This document shows, piece after piece, positions 9,148-17,988 of a stretch of DNA of 64,000 nt; the stretch's first letter is position 1, and each line of letters starts with the position of its first letter. The stretch spans positions 25,986-89,985 of the forward strand of contig JADZAN010000013.1 of NCBI GenBank assembly GCA_020852815.1, written 5' to 3'. This DNA is from Gemmatimonadaceae bacterium. Its GTDB lineage: Bacteria > Gemmatimonadota > Gemmatimonadetes > Gemmatimonadales > Gemmatimonadaceae. The position numbers were made by a program, and so were the translations under genes. The notes beneath the pieces were generated by a model. It ran no database searches, had not been told where the DNA came from, and worked only from the letters and a program-made list of their open reading frames with translations.

Positions 9148-9693
9148 ATGCAACCCATGCTTCGCACGCACACCGGAAGGGGAGGCTTCGCGATCGCCGC
9201 GGTGTTCGGTGTCGCGACGCTGCTCACCGCCTGCACCGCCACACCCTCCCCCGTCCATGTGGTCGGGACGCGCTCGGAGGTGGCCGTGATCGCCGGCGAA
9301 TGGGAGGGAGAATACCACAGCGTCGAGACCGGGCGCAGCGGCAACATCTCGTTTTCGCTCAAGGCGGGGACCGACACAGCATTCGGCGACGTCGTGATGG
9401 TCCCGCGCGCCGTTGTCCCTTCGACGAGCGATCCGCGCAGCGCGGTCCCGGGAATCCCCACGGCACCACAGGTCCTCCCCATCTCGTTCGTGCGCGTGGC
9501 CACCAGTACGATCTCGGGGACGCTGGACCCGTACAAGTCGCCCGACTGCGGGTGCACGCTCCGCACGGTCTTTCGCGGCACGATCAGCGGCGACCGCATC
9601 GACGGGACGTTCACCACCGACCACAGCGATCAGTCAGCGCCACAGCAGAAGGGGAGCTGGTGGGTGAAGCGGAAAGTCGTCGCAAAGCCTTAG
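9148..9693 (+). CDS. Small lipoprotein of unknown function
   Basis: A 181-residue predicted lipoprotein. The N-terminus has basic residues, a hydrophobic stretch and a lipobox LLTAC. The mature part is mostly beta-like, begins with GEWEGEYHS, contains a CGC pair (SPDCGCTLR) and ends in GSWWVKRK; this looks like a small lipocalin-like or substrate-binding barrel but no family is recognised. ATG 9148 is used because AGGAGG lies five bases upstream; an upstream ATG at 9097 lacks such a site. It is followed by a strong hairpin and converges on the CBS protein. Confidence 0.72.
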   Translation: MQPMLRTHTGRGGFAIAAVFGVATLLTACTATPSPVHVVGTRSEVAVIAGEWEGEYHSVETGRSGNISFSLKAGTDTAFGDVVMVPRAVVPSTSDPRSAVPGIPTAPQVLPISFVRVATSTISGTLDPYKSPDCGCTLRTVFRGTISGDRIDGTFTTDHSDQSAPQQKGSWWVKRKVVAKP

Positions 9694-9722
9694 TCACGCA
9701 GGCGCTCATCGAGCGATACACG

Positions 9723-9750
9723 AACGGGCGACCGCAACAGGTCGCCCGTT
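9723..9750. terminator. Bidirectional hairpin (lipoprotein / CBS protein)
   Basis: A perfect 11-base stem, AACGGGCGACC with GGTCGCCCGTT, loop of six. It lies between two convergent stop codons. Confidence 0.75.
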
Positions 9751-9779
9751 CTCGTGCCGTGTCGCATTGCGACGACGCG

Positions 9780-10358
9780 CTACTTCTCGAAGACGTACTG
9801 CCGCACCGTGAGGCGCCGCTCGGCAACTGCGCGCAGGATGTCGGTCGTGGTGAGGATTCCCACCAGTGCCCCGTCCTCCGTCACGAGCGCGCGCTGCGCG
9901 CCCGACGCGAGCATGCGTTGCGCCGCGTTGGAGACTTCCATCGCACTTTCGACGGTACACACCGTGCGCGACATGGCCTCGGCCACGGAATGGTCGGCCA
10001 ACAGATCCCACGCGGGTCCCTTCGACGAGGCAAAGCGCTCGGCAACGTCCGGGCCTTCCGACGGCCACCAATCGGTGAAGTAGGACGAGGACAGCGTCTC
10101 GCCCTCCTGCCACTCTTCGAGTTCTTCCTCGTCCGCCTCATCGTCGGGCTCCACATCGAGCTCCTGGTCGGGTGGCGGCGTGACCGACTCAAACTCGATG
10201 ATGTCGGTGGCCGAGAGGACGCCGACGACCTTGCCACCGTCGAGGACCGGCGCACCACCGATTCGGCAGGAGACGAGGACCTCCACGGCATCGCGCAGCG
10301 TCTGGTCTGCGCTGAAGGAGACGACGCTGGGCGTCATGATCTCGCGTACCCTGAGCAT
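9780..10358 (-). CDS. CBS-domain protein with acidic linker
   Basis: A 192-residue cytoplasmic protein made of two CBS motifs, residues about 1-60 (opening VREIMTPSVVSFSADQTL) and 125-190 (VAEAMSRTVCTVESAMEV). A strongly acidic 60-residue insert lies between them. CBS pairs usually bind adenine nucleotides and regulate partners. No catalytic domain is attached, so this is a stand-alone regulatory module with unknown partner. ATG 10358 is preceded by AGGAGG and replaces the longer open frame to 10499. Convergent with the lipoprotein gene; separated from the upstream TPR lipoprotein by a terminator. Confidence 0.85.
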   Translation of the reverse strand: MLRVREIMTPSVVSFSADQTLRDAVEVLVSCRIGGAPVLDGGKVVGVLSATDIIEFESVTPPPDQELDVEPDDEADEEELEEWQEGETLSSSYFTDWWPSEGPDVAERFASSKGPAWDLLADHSVAEAMSRTVCTVESAMEVSNAAQRMLASGAQRALVTEDGALVGILTTTDILRAVAERRLTVRQYVFEK

Positions 10359-10509
10359 GGGACCTCCTGCCGGACGGCGGTGAAGCGTACGGAACGTCGT
10401 ATCCCTATGTTCGGCGAGCCCACACCGACCGTCAGTCAGACTTTCACCCCGCGACCGTCGGGCGTTCTGCATGATGCGACGGCGTGCGCACGCGCTCATG
10501 AAAGACGAA

Positions 10510-10538
10510 CCGGCGCGTCCCGCTCACGGACGCGCCGG
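10510..10538 (-). terminator. Terminator of the multihaem cytochrome operon
   Basis: A perfect 11-base GC stem (CCGGCGCGTCC with GGACGCGCCGG) with a 7-base loop, ten bases beyond the stop codon of the TPR lipoprotein that ends the operon. Confidence 0.72.
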
Positions 10539-10547
10539 CTCGCGCAC

Positions 10548-11030
10548 TCACGACTTCCTGGTTGGGGCCACCGTGCCGCCGTGTGGCGAGTATGGCGATG
10601 GCTCGCCGGCTGGTGGCGCTCCCGCCGGGTTGGGCATTCCTGGCGTACCGCCCGGGTGCGCGTCCATTTGTGGCGCACGCTTCTTGACCTCGGCGAGTGC
10701 GCTGTCGGCGAGCCCCTTGTCAGAGGTCGCCTGTCCCACCATGTACGCGCCGAACCACGGCGCCGCATGCGTCGGATCGGACTCCGTCGCCTTCCTGTAG
10801 TACGCCAGCGCCCCCTTGAAGTCCTTCACGCGGAAGGCGGTGTTGCCCGAGTCGACGTAGGCCTGTCCTGCTGCGGTCAGCTTGGGACCGGCGCTGGCCG
10901 GCTGGTCGATTGGCACGTGACCCGGCGGGAGCGAGTCACTCGCCGCCATGCCCTGCTTGGCATCGTTTGGCTTGGAGCAGGCGCACACGAGAAGCGCGCC
11001 GCCCACCATCCATCGCATCATATGTCTCAC
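10548..11030 (-). CDS. TPR lipoprotein ending the cytochrome operon
   Basis: A 160-residue predicted lipoprotein. A hydrophobic leader ends in a lipobox-like VCAC followed by SKPND. Residues 55-105 hold a tetratricopeptide-like pair of helices (AYVDSGNTAFRVKDFKGALAYYRKA), and the tail is Pro/Gly-rich. GTG 11030 is proposed because it overlaps the stop of the 16-haem cytochrome as GTGA, with AAGGGG upstream. ATG 11021 would give nearly the same protein. Coupling to the cytochrome gene suggests a role in assembly or docking of the electron-transfer complex; this is inferred from position only. Confidence 0.72.
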   Translation of the reverse strand: MRHMMRWMVGGALLVCACSKPNDAKQGMAASDSLPPGHVPIDQPASAGPKLTAAGQAYVDSGNTAFRVKDFKGALAYYRKATESDPTHAAPWFGAYMVGQATSDKGLADSALAEVKKRAPQMDAHPGGTPGMPNPAGAPPAGEPSPYSPHGGTVAPTRKS

Positions 11031-12598
11031 GAACGTCCCCTTGTTGGTTCGGTCAGGTGGCAGCGGAGGCACATCGTGGAGGCCTGCTTCCCGAGGCGAG
11101 ACGCATCGAAGTCAGCCCCGTGTGGATTCACGCCCCACCCTCGCTGTGAATGGCAACGCAGGCAGTCGCGCTGCGCGTGACAGGTGATACACCCCTCGAT
11201 CCCCCGTCGCGCCGCCTGCCCGTGCTGCAGGAGCCATAGCGGCTGCCTGTTGTGGTAATTTGACGCGTGCTGGCCCGCCCGCGCGAGCCCCTGCTTCTGA
11301 TGGCAGCCGCGACAGAACACTTCCGCGTTGTGACAACCGGCGCACTCGATGTCGCGCCCGTAGGCGTCGCGTGCGTGGCGCGCCACGAAGTTCACGCCGT
11401 GGAAGTTGCGACGCGACTCCCCGGCGTGGCAGTCCGAGCAGAAGCGCTGGGCATGGCACCCCTCGCAGGTGAATCGCCCGCTTCCGGCCGCGCTCGCATG
11501 CTTCTTGTCAAAGCCTAGCGGGTGCGGGCGGACTACGGTCCGGGTGGGGTCGGCGTGCGGCAGCGCCACCCGCATCCCCGACGTGGGATCGGAGCCCGTG
11601 GGCGCCTCCGGCCTCACGACGCGGCGCGGAATCACCAGCTGCACGCCGGGGAGCGAGGTGAGGCCGTCGGGGAGCCGCCGGATCACCGACATCCCGATCG
11701 TCCCGGTGTGGCAGACAGTACAGCTGGGCTGCGCATGACAGGCGCCGCAGCGCCGCGTGTTGGACGACGCCGTGCGTCCGTGCGACGAACTCCACGAGTC
11801 GGCGCGGTGATCGTCGGGGGTGAGATATGTCGCCCCCTTGCCGCGCAGCATGGCGGCAACGCGTGCATCGGGAAGGAGCGACGTGATGGCCTTCACGTCG
11901 GCCGCGTTCACGTGGCAGCGCGCACACGACTCGCGCGTGTGACAAATCGCGCACATCGAGACGTCGGTGTCCTTGTCGGGATTGTGCTTCAACAAGTAGC
12001 GGTCGACGTTGTGCGACGGCGGCTTGGGAAGTGACGAGAGATGCGCAGCGGTGAGCGTCTTCGACGCCGCGGCCGCCAGGTGGCACTTCGCGCAGCGGCT
12101 GTCAGCGGACAGGTGCCCGGTGGCTATCGTCGCGTGACACGACTGGCAGATTTCCGGCGGCGCGCGACGGACGTCCATCCAGTCGGCCCCCGGCGCCACC
12201 GCGTGACACGTCTGGCAGTAGCGTCCCGGCGCATCCACGCGCGTGGCGTGGTCCTTGTGCACGAAGCGCAGGAAGTCGTGACGCGTCGGCGCGCCGACGT
12301 ACGGGACGCGCGGCTTGATGATCCCGTCGTGGCACTCCGCGCACAGCGACGGCGGCGGCATCACCGCCAGCGTGTCACCCGTCGTTGCCCCGGCGTGGCA
12401 CCCCGTGCATGTCGGGAAGAGGCGCCCGTGCCGCTTGTGCGGGAACGCTTCGACCGTCGGCCGTCCATAGACCTGCGCCGGCGCCGGGACGGTGACGACG
12501 GCCAGCAGCACGACTCCCAACACGAGCGATGCAGCTGCCATTCGCGAGCGCCGCGAAGTCAGGCCGCGCCGGAGAGTGACAAAGAAGCGGCGCATCAT
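11027..12598 (-). CDS. Sixteen-haem c-type cytochrome
   Basis: A 523-residue exported cytochrome with 16 CXXCH motifs from CTGCH near residue 60 to CLRCH close to the C-terminus. The leader has many arginines, then a hydrophobic stretch ending in PAPAQ, fitting a Sec signal peptide. Spacing varies, with tightly paired motifs (CAIC and CARC; CGAC and CTVC; CEGC and CSDC; CAGC and CRGC), as in electron-wire decahaem families, but no named family is recognised. ATG 12598 overlaps the barrel gene stop by four bases (ATGA). Next to a beta-barrel it is the natural candidate for the haem protein threaded through, or docked outside, the barrel. Confidence 0.88.
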   Translation of the reverse strand: MMRRFFVTLRRGLTSRRSRMAAASLVLGVVLLAVVTVPAPAQVYGRPTVEAFPHKRHGRLFPTCTGCHAGATTGDTLAVMPPPSLCAECHDGIIKPRVPYVGAPTRHDFLRFVHKDHATRVDAPGRYCQTCHAVAPGADWMDVRRAPPEICQSCHATIATGHLSADSRCAKCHLAAAASKTLTAAHLSSLPKPPSHNVDRYLLKHNPDKDTDVSMCAICHTRESCARCHVNAADVKAITSLLPDARVAAMLRGKGATYLTPDDHRADSWSSSHGRTASSNTRRCGACHAQPSCTVCHTGTIGMSVIRRLPDGLTSLPGVQLVIPRRVVRPEAPTGSDPTSGMRVALPHADPTRTVVRPHPLGFDKKHASAAGSGRFTCEGCHAQRFCSDCHAGESRRNFHGVNFVARHARDAYGRDIECAGCHNAEVFCRGCHQKQGLARAGQHASNYHNRQPLWLLQHGQAARRGIEGCITCHAQRDCLRCHSQRGWGVNPHGADFDASRLGKQASTMCLRCHLTEPTRGRS

Positions 12599-14058
12599 CG
12601 GCCGGCTCCGCGCGCAAGCCCCGGATCGCCGCCCAGCGCCCACTCCAGCCGCACCGACGCGCGACGCTGGCTCCAGTCGGTGCCCGGCGCATCGCTCGAC
12701 AGGCGATGGTGGAAGACGGTCCCATCCGCCACCAGTCGCACGTCCTCCGACACACGCACGCTCCCATCGAGCGTCACGCCGAGCACGCGCCCGGTTCCCA
12801 CGCGAAACTCGTAGATGGTCTGGAAGTCGGTGGCGCTCGCGCCTAACGCCCATCGCGGCGTCGGCGTCCATCGCGCCCCCACCGATGCGTCGGTGCGCGA
12901 GGCGCCGAACCCCAGGTCGGCGGAGTAGCTCACCGTCGCGGCGAAGCGCTGGCTCGGCAGCCAGCTCGCGTCGACTCCCGTGCGCCATCCGTCGGAGCGC
13001 AGCGGGAGGTAGTCGACACCGGTGTGATCCTCGGCGTAGACCCGATACGCGCCATGCCCGCTCACCTGCCACATGTCGCTCGGCGCGCGCCACGCGACCT
13101 CCGCGCGCCCCTCGTCGAAGCCGACCGGGGCAAAGGCCCCCCAGATGGTCCACGTCTCGAAGAATGGGCGTCGGCGACGCGCCTCGACCGTCCCCTCCAG
13201 GTGCAACGGGAGGAGCCGGGCGGCGCGCACGCGCGCCACGTTCAGCGCGCGCCCCGTGACGTCATACGCCAGCGAGGCATCGATCGTCGTGTTGCGAATG
13301 CTCATCGAGGCATCGAGGCCCGCGCGTTCCGACAGGAGGGCCGAACGATCGCGGTACACGATGCGCTGATAGACGGCCGACACCGAGCTGAGGTCGCTGG
13401 GACGCGTGCGCACGCGCACACCCACGAGGATCCCATCGTCCTCGGGAGGAATGTCGTCGACTGCACCAATCAGTTTGGTGGTGTATGAGTCGTTGAGCCC
13501 CTGTACCAGCGCGCGCCCGCCGTACACCTCCAGCGACTGCACGCCGCGCCGCAGCAGCAACGATCCGCCATCGAAGTTGTAGGTCCCCAGCCCGCTGTAG
13601 GCCCACACCCGCCCCAGCCTCGCCCTTCCGCTGGGGCGATCGATCTCCACGTACGCATCGAGCGCATCGAAACGGTCGCCCATGCGAGGCCACAGGTCGG
13701 CGCCGCCCAGCGAGCTGCGCGCGCGAACATGGGCGTGGGCGCTGATCCCGCGCCCCAGCCCCCACGCGGCAAAGGTGAGGTCCTGCAACAGCGGCGTGGT
13801 GCGCTCGCGAATACCGGATGTGTTGTAATAGCAGAAGCTCGCGTCGACGGGACACTGCACCAGCTTGCCGTCCGCGGTGGTTCGCGTCGTTCCCTCTCCG
13901 GGGACATCCGACGCCGGCAGGGAGTCCTCGCGCCAGGGGCGCAGGTCGATCGACTGCACCCACGTGGCTCCCGTGATGCGGACGCCTTGCGCCGCCACTT
14001 CGCCAAAAGGCCCGCTGAGCGCCACGACCGCCACGAGGCATCGCGTCCAGGAGCGCAC
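12595..14058 (-). CDS. Outer-membrane beta-barrel of a porin-cytochrome complex
   Basis: A 487-residue exported protein with alternating polar and hydrophobic residues typical of a transmembrane beta-barrel, an N-terminal signal (LVAVVALSGPFGEVAAQ) and no haem motif. Two cysteines near the mature N-terminus (VQCPVDASFC) are reminiscent of the CXXC of MtrB proteins, but the protein is shorter than MtrB (about 700) and homology is not shown. GTG 14058 shares its first base with the stop TAG of the 20-haem gene, and GGAGGAGG lies just upstream. Sandwiched between two multihaem genes, it is best explained as the porin sheath of an electron conduit. Confidence 0.75.
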   Translation of the reverse strand: MRSWTRCLVAVVALSGPFGEVAAQGVRITGATWVQSIDLRPWREDSLPASDVPGEGTTRTTADGKLVQCPVDASFCYYNTSGIRERTTPLLQDLTFAAWGLGRGISAHAHVRARSSLGGADLWPRMGDRFDALDAYVEIDRPSGRARLGRVWAYSGLGTYNFDGGSLLLRRGVQSLEVYGGRALVQGLNDSYTTKLIGAVDDIPPEDDGILVGVRVRTRPSDLSSVSAVYQRIVYRDRSALLSERAGLDASMSIRNTTIDASLAYDVTGRALNVARVRAARLLPLHLEGTVEARRRRPFFETWTIWGAFAPVGFDEGRAEVAWRAPSDMWQVSGHGAYRVYAEDHTGVDYLPLRSDGWRTGVDASWLPSQRFAATVSYSADLGFGASRTDASVGARWTPTPRWALGASATDFQTIYEFRVGTGRVLGVTLDGSVRVSEDVRLVADGTVFHHRLSSDAPGTDWSQRRASVRLEWALGGDPGLARGAGR

Positions 14059-16070
14059 TATTTCACCTCCTCCACGATCTTCACCTCGTTCCAGCTCACG
14101 CGATGACACTGCACGCAGTCCTTCTGCGCAAAGTGCGAGAGCTGGTCGCGGTGACACGTGAGGCAGATGGACCTGGTCGGTGGAAAGGCCGCCGCTGACG
14201 CATCCTTGTGGCATCGGGCGCAGCCATCATGCGTCACGCGCTCGTGCGCCACACGCGGCGACGGATGGCAGGCAATGCAGTTGCGCTCGACGTCATGATG
14301 GTCGCGATGGCACGACGTGCACTGCTTCACCAGCGTCTTGCTCACGCCTTCGGCGTGACACGTGGCGCACGCCTGCTTCTGGTGCCGCTCGTGCTCGAAG
14401 CCCAGCGTGCGCGTGCTGTCGATCTTGCGCACCGAGACGTGGATCGTGACGCGCGCCGCACGACTCGTGGCGAGTTCCCGCGGTTCGTGGCACCTGGTGC
14501 ACTGGTCGGCGCGCTCCTTCGCATGATGGCACCCCTGGCACGACGCCTTGTCGCGCACCGTGAGCGTGGCGTGCCCGGTCTGCATGTCGTGGCACGCCGA
14601 ACAGGAGAGCGTCTTGTGCCGCGAGTGGGGAAAAGTGGAGTCCGCGGCTGTGCCCTGCCCGGGGCGCGGGAGCTGTTGCGCCTGGAGCGTGGTTTTCTCC
14701 TGGTCCATCGCCGGCGGCGCAACGAACGGCGCATCCTCGCCGCGCGTCACGTCGCTCCACCCATCGGAATCGTACGCTCCATCATCCGCGGGCGAGGGCC
14801 CGCCCCGGCGGCGCACCGTCGCGCTGGCGCCGCTGCCGCGAACTGGCGCCTCGGCGTTCGTCACCTTTCGCAACAAACCGCGGCGTGCCGGCCGATCCTC
14901 GAAGATGGTGGAGTGGCAGCTCAGGCACTCCTTCCCCTTCACCTTCCAGGTGTGCGACTTGTGGCACTGGGTGCAGTCGTCGATCGCGTGGTCGCCAAGG
15001 CCGCGGTGGAAGACCGTCAACGTGTCGGCGCTCGCGTGGCACTGGGCCGTCGCGCACGACTTGATGGCGCCGTCGGCCCGGTCCTGCTTGTGCGCGTTGT
15101 GGCAGATGCCGCACTGCGCCTTGTGCGGGTCCTTGTCGAGCCCAGCCTTCTCCAGCTTCTCCCGCATCTCGTGGCAGTAGAAGCATTGCGGCTTGAGCGG
15201 GACGAGCCCTACCCGCGCCGAGTCGACCGATGCGGTGTCGACCATCGGGCGCGAGAACTCATGGCACGTCGCACAGTGCAGCGACGTCTGGTCGGCCATC
15301 TTTCCGAGCTTGACCTTGATCTGGTCGTGGCACCCCGACTGCTTGCACGAGGCGTCGGTCGGGGCAAAGCGATGCACCTCGCGGGCATGGCAGTTCACGC
15401 ACATCAAGTCCTTGAGCGAGGCCGAGTCGGACTTCATGTGCGCCTGGTGCCCCGCCGTCTGGCTGATGAACTGCCAGACGCTGTCGCGCTTTTGCGTGAT
15501 GTGGCACTCGGCGCAGATCCGGTTGGGGACCTTGGCATGCGCCTCGATCTTCTCCGGGCGATCCATCACCCAGAAGTACAGCTCCTTGGTGCTGGCGAAG
15601 ATCGACTGCTGGTGGCAGGAGTGGCACTGCAGCTTGGAATGCTCCGACTTCTGGAAGCGCCCGAACGCCGACGACATGACGTGGCAGCTCGAGCAGAAGT
15701 CGTTCTCGTGCATCATGTAGTGGTACGTCCAGCCGCCGCCGAGGCCAGCGGCCAGGAGCGTTGTCCCGACGCCGGCGCCTAACGCCAGCTTGTAGCCGCG
15801 CGTGCGCGAGGCCAGCCAGGCACCAAGGGCGGCGCGACGCTTCCAGGCGAGCCAGACGACGATGAGTCCGAGGACGGTGCCGAGGACGACGCCCCCGATC
15901 TGGATCCACTGCGGGACCCCGGAGAAGAGGAAGCGAAAGACGGTGGCCACGCCACCAGGCAACGGCGACTGGTCCATGCGAACCGAGTCGGGCACAGCGC
16001 CGTGCATGGCCTCCAGTGATGCCACGCGTCGCGCCATGTCGTACGACACCGTCGGGGCAATCGCGGTCAT
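14058..16070 (-). CDS. NapC/NrfH-like membrane cytochrome fused to a multihaem wire, 20 haem sites
   Basis: A 670-residue protein with two N-terminal membrane helices (residues about 50-70 and 95-115) followed by WTYHYMMHENDFCSSCHVM, the pattern of NapC/NrfH quinol dehydrogenases, whose first haems oxidise menaquinol. In total there are 18 CXXCH and two CX4CH sites (CKQSGCH, CATAQCH). Eleven sites precede a disordered linker rich in Arg, Gly and Pro, and nine follow it. NapC/NrfH proteins usually have 4-5 haems and about 200 residues, so this is a large fusion. ATG 16070 is preferred to GTG 16151, which lies inside a perfect hairpin. Confidence 0.87.
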   Translation of the reverse strand: MTAIAPTVSYDMARRVASLEAMHGAVPDSVRMDQSPLPGGVATVFRFLFSGVPQWIQIGGVVLGTVLGLIVVWLAWKRRAALGAWLASRTRGYKLALGAGVGTTLLAAGLGGGWTYHYMMHENDFCSSCHVMSSAFGRFQKSEHSKLQCHSCHQQSIFASTKELYFWVMDRPEKIEAHAKVPNRICAECHITQKRDSVWQFISQTAGHQAHMKSDSASLKDLMCVNCHAREVHRFAPTDASCKQSGCHDQIKVKLGKMADQTSLHCATCHEFSRPMVDTASVDSARVGLVPLKPQCFYCHEMREKLEKAGLDKDPHKAQCGICHNAHKQDRADGAIKSCATAQCHASADTLTVFHRGLGDHAIDDCTQCHKSHTWKVKGKECLSCHSTIFEDRPARRGLLRKVTNAEAPVRGSGASATVRRRGGPSPADDGAYDSDGWSDVTRGEDAPFVAPPAMDQEKTTLQAQQLPRPGQGTAADSTFPHSRHKTLSCSACHDMQTGHATLTVRDKASCQGCHHAKERADQCTRCHEPRELATSRAARVTIHVSVRKIDSTRTLGFEHERHQKQACATCHAEGVSKTLVKQCTSCHRDHHDVERNCIACHPSPRVAHERVTHDGCARCHKDASAAAFPPTRSICLTCHRDQLSHFAQKDCVQCHRVSWNEVKIVEEVK

Positions 16071-16120
16071 GCGAGGGGGAGTGCACGCGGGACGGCCCGC
16101 GTGCGCAGGGGGATCTTGCA

Positions 16121-16159
16121 CGAAGCGGGTGAACGCATGCCTGCCGTTCACCCGCTTCG
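16121..16159 (-). terminator. Perfect 15-bp hairpin between cytochrome genes
   Basis: Arms CGAAGCGGGTGAACG (16121-16135) and CGTTCACCCGCTTCG (16145-16159) enclose a nine-base loop. It lies 30 bases after the stop of the 9-haem gene and 50 bases before the start of the 20-haem gene, both minus strand. No U-tract follows, so it may terminate, attenuate or stabilise the first message. Confidence 0.65.
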
Positions 16160-16188
16160 CTCAATGGGAGTCCGTCATCCCATCACAT

Positions 16189-17691
16189 CTAGTTGTTGCC
16201 GCGACGTCCGAGGATCTGCTGGTCGAACGGTGCCAGCATCGGGAGGGCGATCGGCGGCGTGATGCCGTAGTCCTTCGCCATCTGCGCGATGCTCGCCTTC
16301 AGCAGCGCCTTGGCCAGGAACGGATTGTGGACTTCCGACCCTGGGTGCAGCGCGAGGTTGCGATTGAACGTCGCCCCGCGCCACGTCGAAGCCTTGCCAG
16401 CCACCTTGTCGCCCGCCGGGACCTTGGCGTCGTTCAGCATCGGAAGGAGCGCATTCGCGAGCAGGAGAATGTCGCCCTCAGCCGTGGTCATGATCGCACG
16501 AGCCGAGCCCTCGGTGCTGTGACAGCCCGAGCCGAGACACGACTTGAAGGAACGCGACGTGGTCGCGCACGTCTGGCTCGCCGTGGGGGCGCCATTGGCG
16601 TCCACGCACGGGATGGCGGCGAAGCGGTGACCGGTCACGGTCTGCACGAACTTGCCCGTCGCCTTGTCGGTCACGTCGTACTTGTTGAGGTGGCAGGTCG
16701 CGCAGAGCTTCGGGTTCTTCGCGCTGCCATGCGTCGCCACGAGCGACGTGTCGACCGTCACTCCCGGCGGCCACCAGCCCGCCTCACCCATGAGCATCGG
16801 CCCTTGCGGCGAGTGCGGCGAATTCTGGCTCCCCGCGAAGTCGGGGTTGGCGCGGCGATAGTGGCACTTCATGCACAGGTTGTTCTCCACGTCACGCGAA
16901 TCCATCGGGAAGCGCAACTGCTTCGCGTTGGACCCACCGTGCGGGTCGTGACAGACGACGCACGTCACGCCAAGCGCGGTTGCGGAAGTCGTGCCCTGTG
17001 ACTTCTCGACGAAGTTCGTGTTCACGCCCCACGCCTCGAGCACGCGCTGCCCGATGTGGCACCCCTGGCACGCCGCGCGCGGGCCACCCGGGACTTCAGG
17101 GGCCGTGGCGGTTGTGCCGTTGTAGGCTCGCGTGTACGACGTGGCGTGACGCGTGCGGCGCCACTCTTCCACGAACGGATGGTGCGTTCCCGCGTGACAC
17201 TCGGAGCAGCCGTTGGTCTGCGTTGCACCGGTGTCGGCCTTGGCCGAGGCCAGCATCTGCCCGCGCGCCGGCTTCTGCACGTGCGCCAACCCCGAGGAGT
17301 GGCAGCTCTCGCACTGCACGTCGTGATAGCGCGCGTCCTTCGTGGTGCGCCACCCGGCCAGCGTATCGGTGACCGTGTTGCCCAGGTTGTTCACCGTGTG
17401 GCACGGCTGGCAATAGCCCTGCATCGAGCCGCTCTTGTCGAGCGTGTTCCATGCGCCCGCATGCTTCGTCGTCTGCCACTTGGCCTGCTGCGACACGTGG
17501 CAGCTCCCACACACGGTCGCCTTCGTTGCTTCATCCGTATAGCCAAGGAAACTCGCGGCCGCCGTCGGAGGCGCCGCGTAGTTAGGGCCGTCCCGGTAGA
17601 CGATCTTCTCGTCCACACAGCCGTTCACGCTGATGAGCATCAGTGCCCCGATGCCCACGGCGGCCAAGTGAATCCCACTGCGCCTAGTCAT
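16189..17691 (-). CDS. Nine-haem c-type cytochrome, probable lipoprotein
   Basis: A 500-residue exported cytochrome with eight CXXCH motifs and one CX4CH (CLGSGCH) spread over residues 75-370; the last 130 residues have no haem. The leader ends in ISVNGCVDEK, which resembles a lipobox and would anchor the protein in a membrane. The spacing of the motifs and a WRRTRHATSY segment recall periplasmic multihaem shuttles, but no enzyme family is recognised. ATG 17691 has AGGAGG eight bases upstream. It is the first gene of the cytochrome group, preceded by a 300-base leader and followed by a perfect hairpin. Confidence 0.85.
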   Translation of the reverse strand: MTRRSGIHLAAVGIGALMLISVNGCVDEKIVYRDGPNYAAPPTAAASFLGYTDEATKATVCGSCHVSQQAKWQTTKHAGAWNTLDKSGSMQGYCQPCHTVNNLGNTVTDTLAGWRTTKDARYHDVQCESCHSSGLAHVQKPARGQMLASAKADTGATQTNGCSECHAGTHHPFVEEWRRTRHATSYTRAYNGTTATAPEVPGGPRAACQGCHIGQRVLEAWGVNTNFVEKSQGTTSATALGVTCVVCHDPHGGSNAKQLRFPMDSRDVENNLCMKCHYRRANPDFAGSQNSPHSPQGPMLMGEAGWWPPGVTVDTSLVATHGSAKNPKLCATCHLNKYDVTDKATGKFVQTVTGHRFAAIPCVDANGAPTASQTCATTSRSFKSCLGSGCHSTEGSARAIMTTAEGDILLLANALLPMLNDAKVPAGDKVAGKASTWRGATFNRNLALHPGSEVHNPFLAKALLKASIAQMAKDYGITPPIALPMLAPFDQQILGRRGNN

Positions 17692-17988
17692 TGACCCGAC
17701 CTCCTGCTGATATGGATCACACACACCAACAACAATTCGACTGCCAAGCGATCCTCACCTGATGAATCGTTCATTCGGCCGTAATTCTACGTAGGTGCTT
17801 TCTCTACGCCACGGGGGAAACCCCTGACATCGTGGTAATCTTCACGCACGCGCGCACGACAGTTTTTCCTAACGAGCCTCGACCACACCACACCTCCGCA
17901 ACGACAACGGGCCGCCCCTGTGGGACGGCCCTGCGGGTTTCGCCTAACGCTTGTCAGGTAACTTCGGTACGGACGCGTCGGGCTTCGC
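17692..17988 (-). promoter_or_regulatory. Leader region between ccmH and the cytochrome operon
   Basis: A gap of about 300 bases. Apart from the ccmH terminator it holds an AT-richer stretch (17705-17800) that is likely the promoter of the cytochrome operon. It includes a small palindrome ATGAA-TCG-TTCAT near 17763 and a hairpin CCACG-GGGG/CCCC-CGTGG at 17809-17835. No convincing sigma-70 hexamer pair could be fixed by eye. Confidence 0.4.
17909..17931 (-). terminator. Terminator after ccmH
   Basis: GGGCCG-CCC paired with GGG-A-CGGCCC around a CTGT loop, one bulge, about 60 bases past the ccmH stop. It separates the maturation operon from the cytochrome operon. Confidence 0.6.

Noticed and set aside
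17735..17755. Possible sigma-54 promoter before the 9-haem gene
   Set aside because: GG and GT are 10 bases apart but the -12 GC is not present.
17809..17835. Hairpin as a riboswitch in the cytochrome leader
   Set aside because: Simple two-part stem without the conserved bases of a known riboswitch class.
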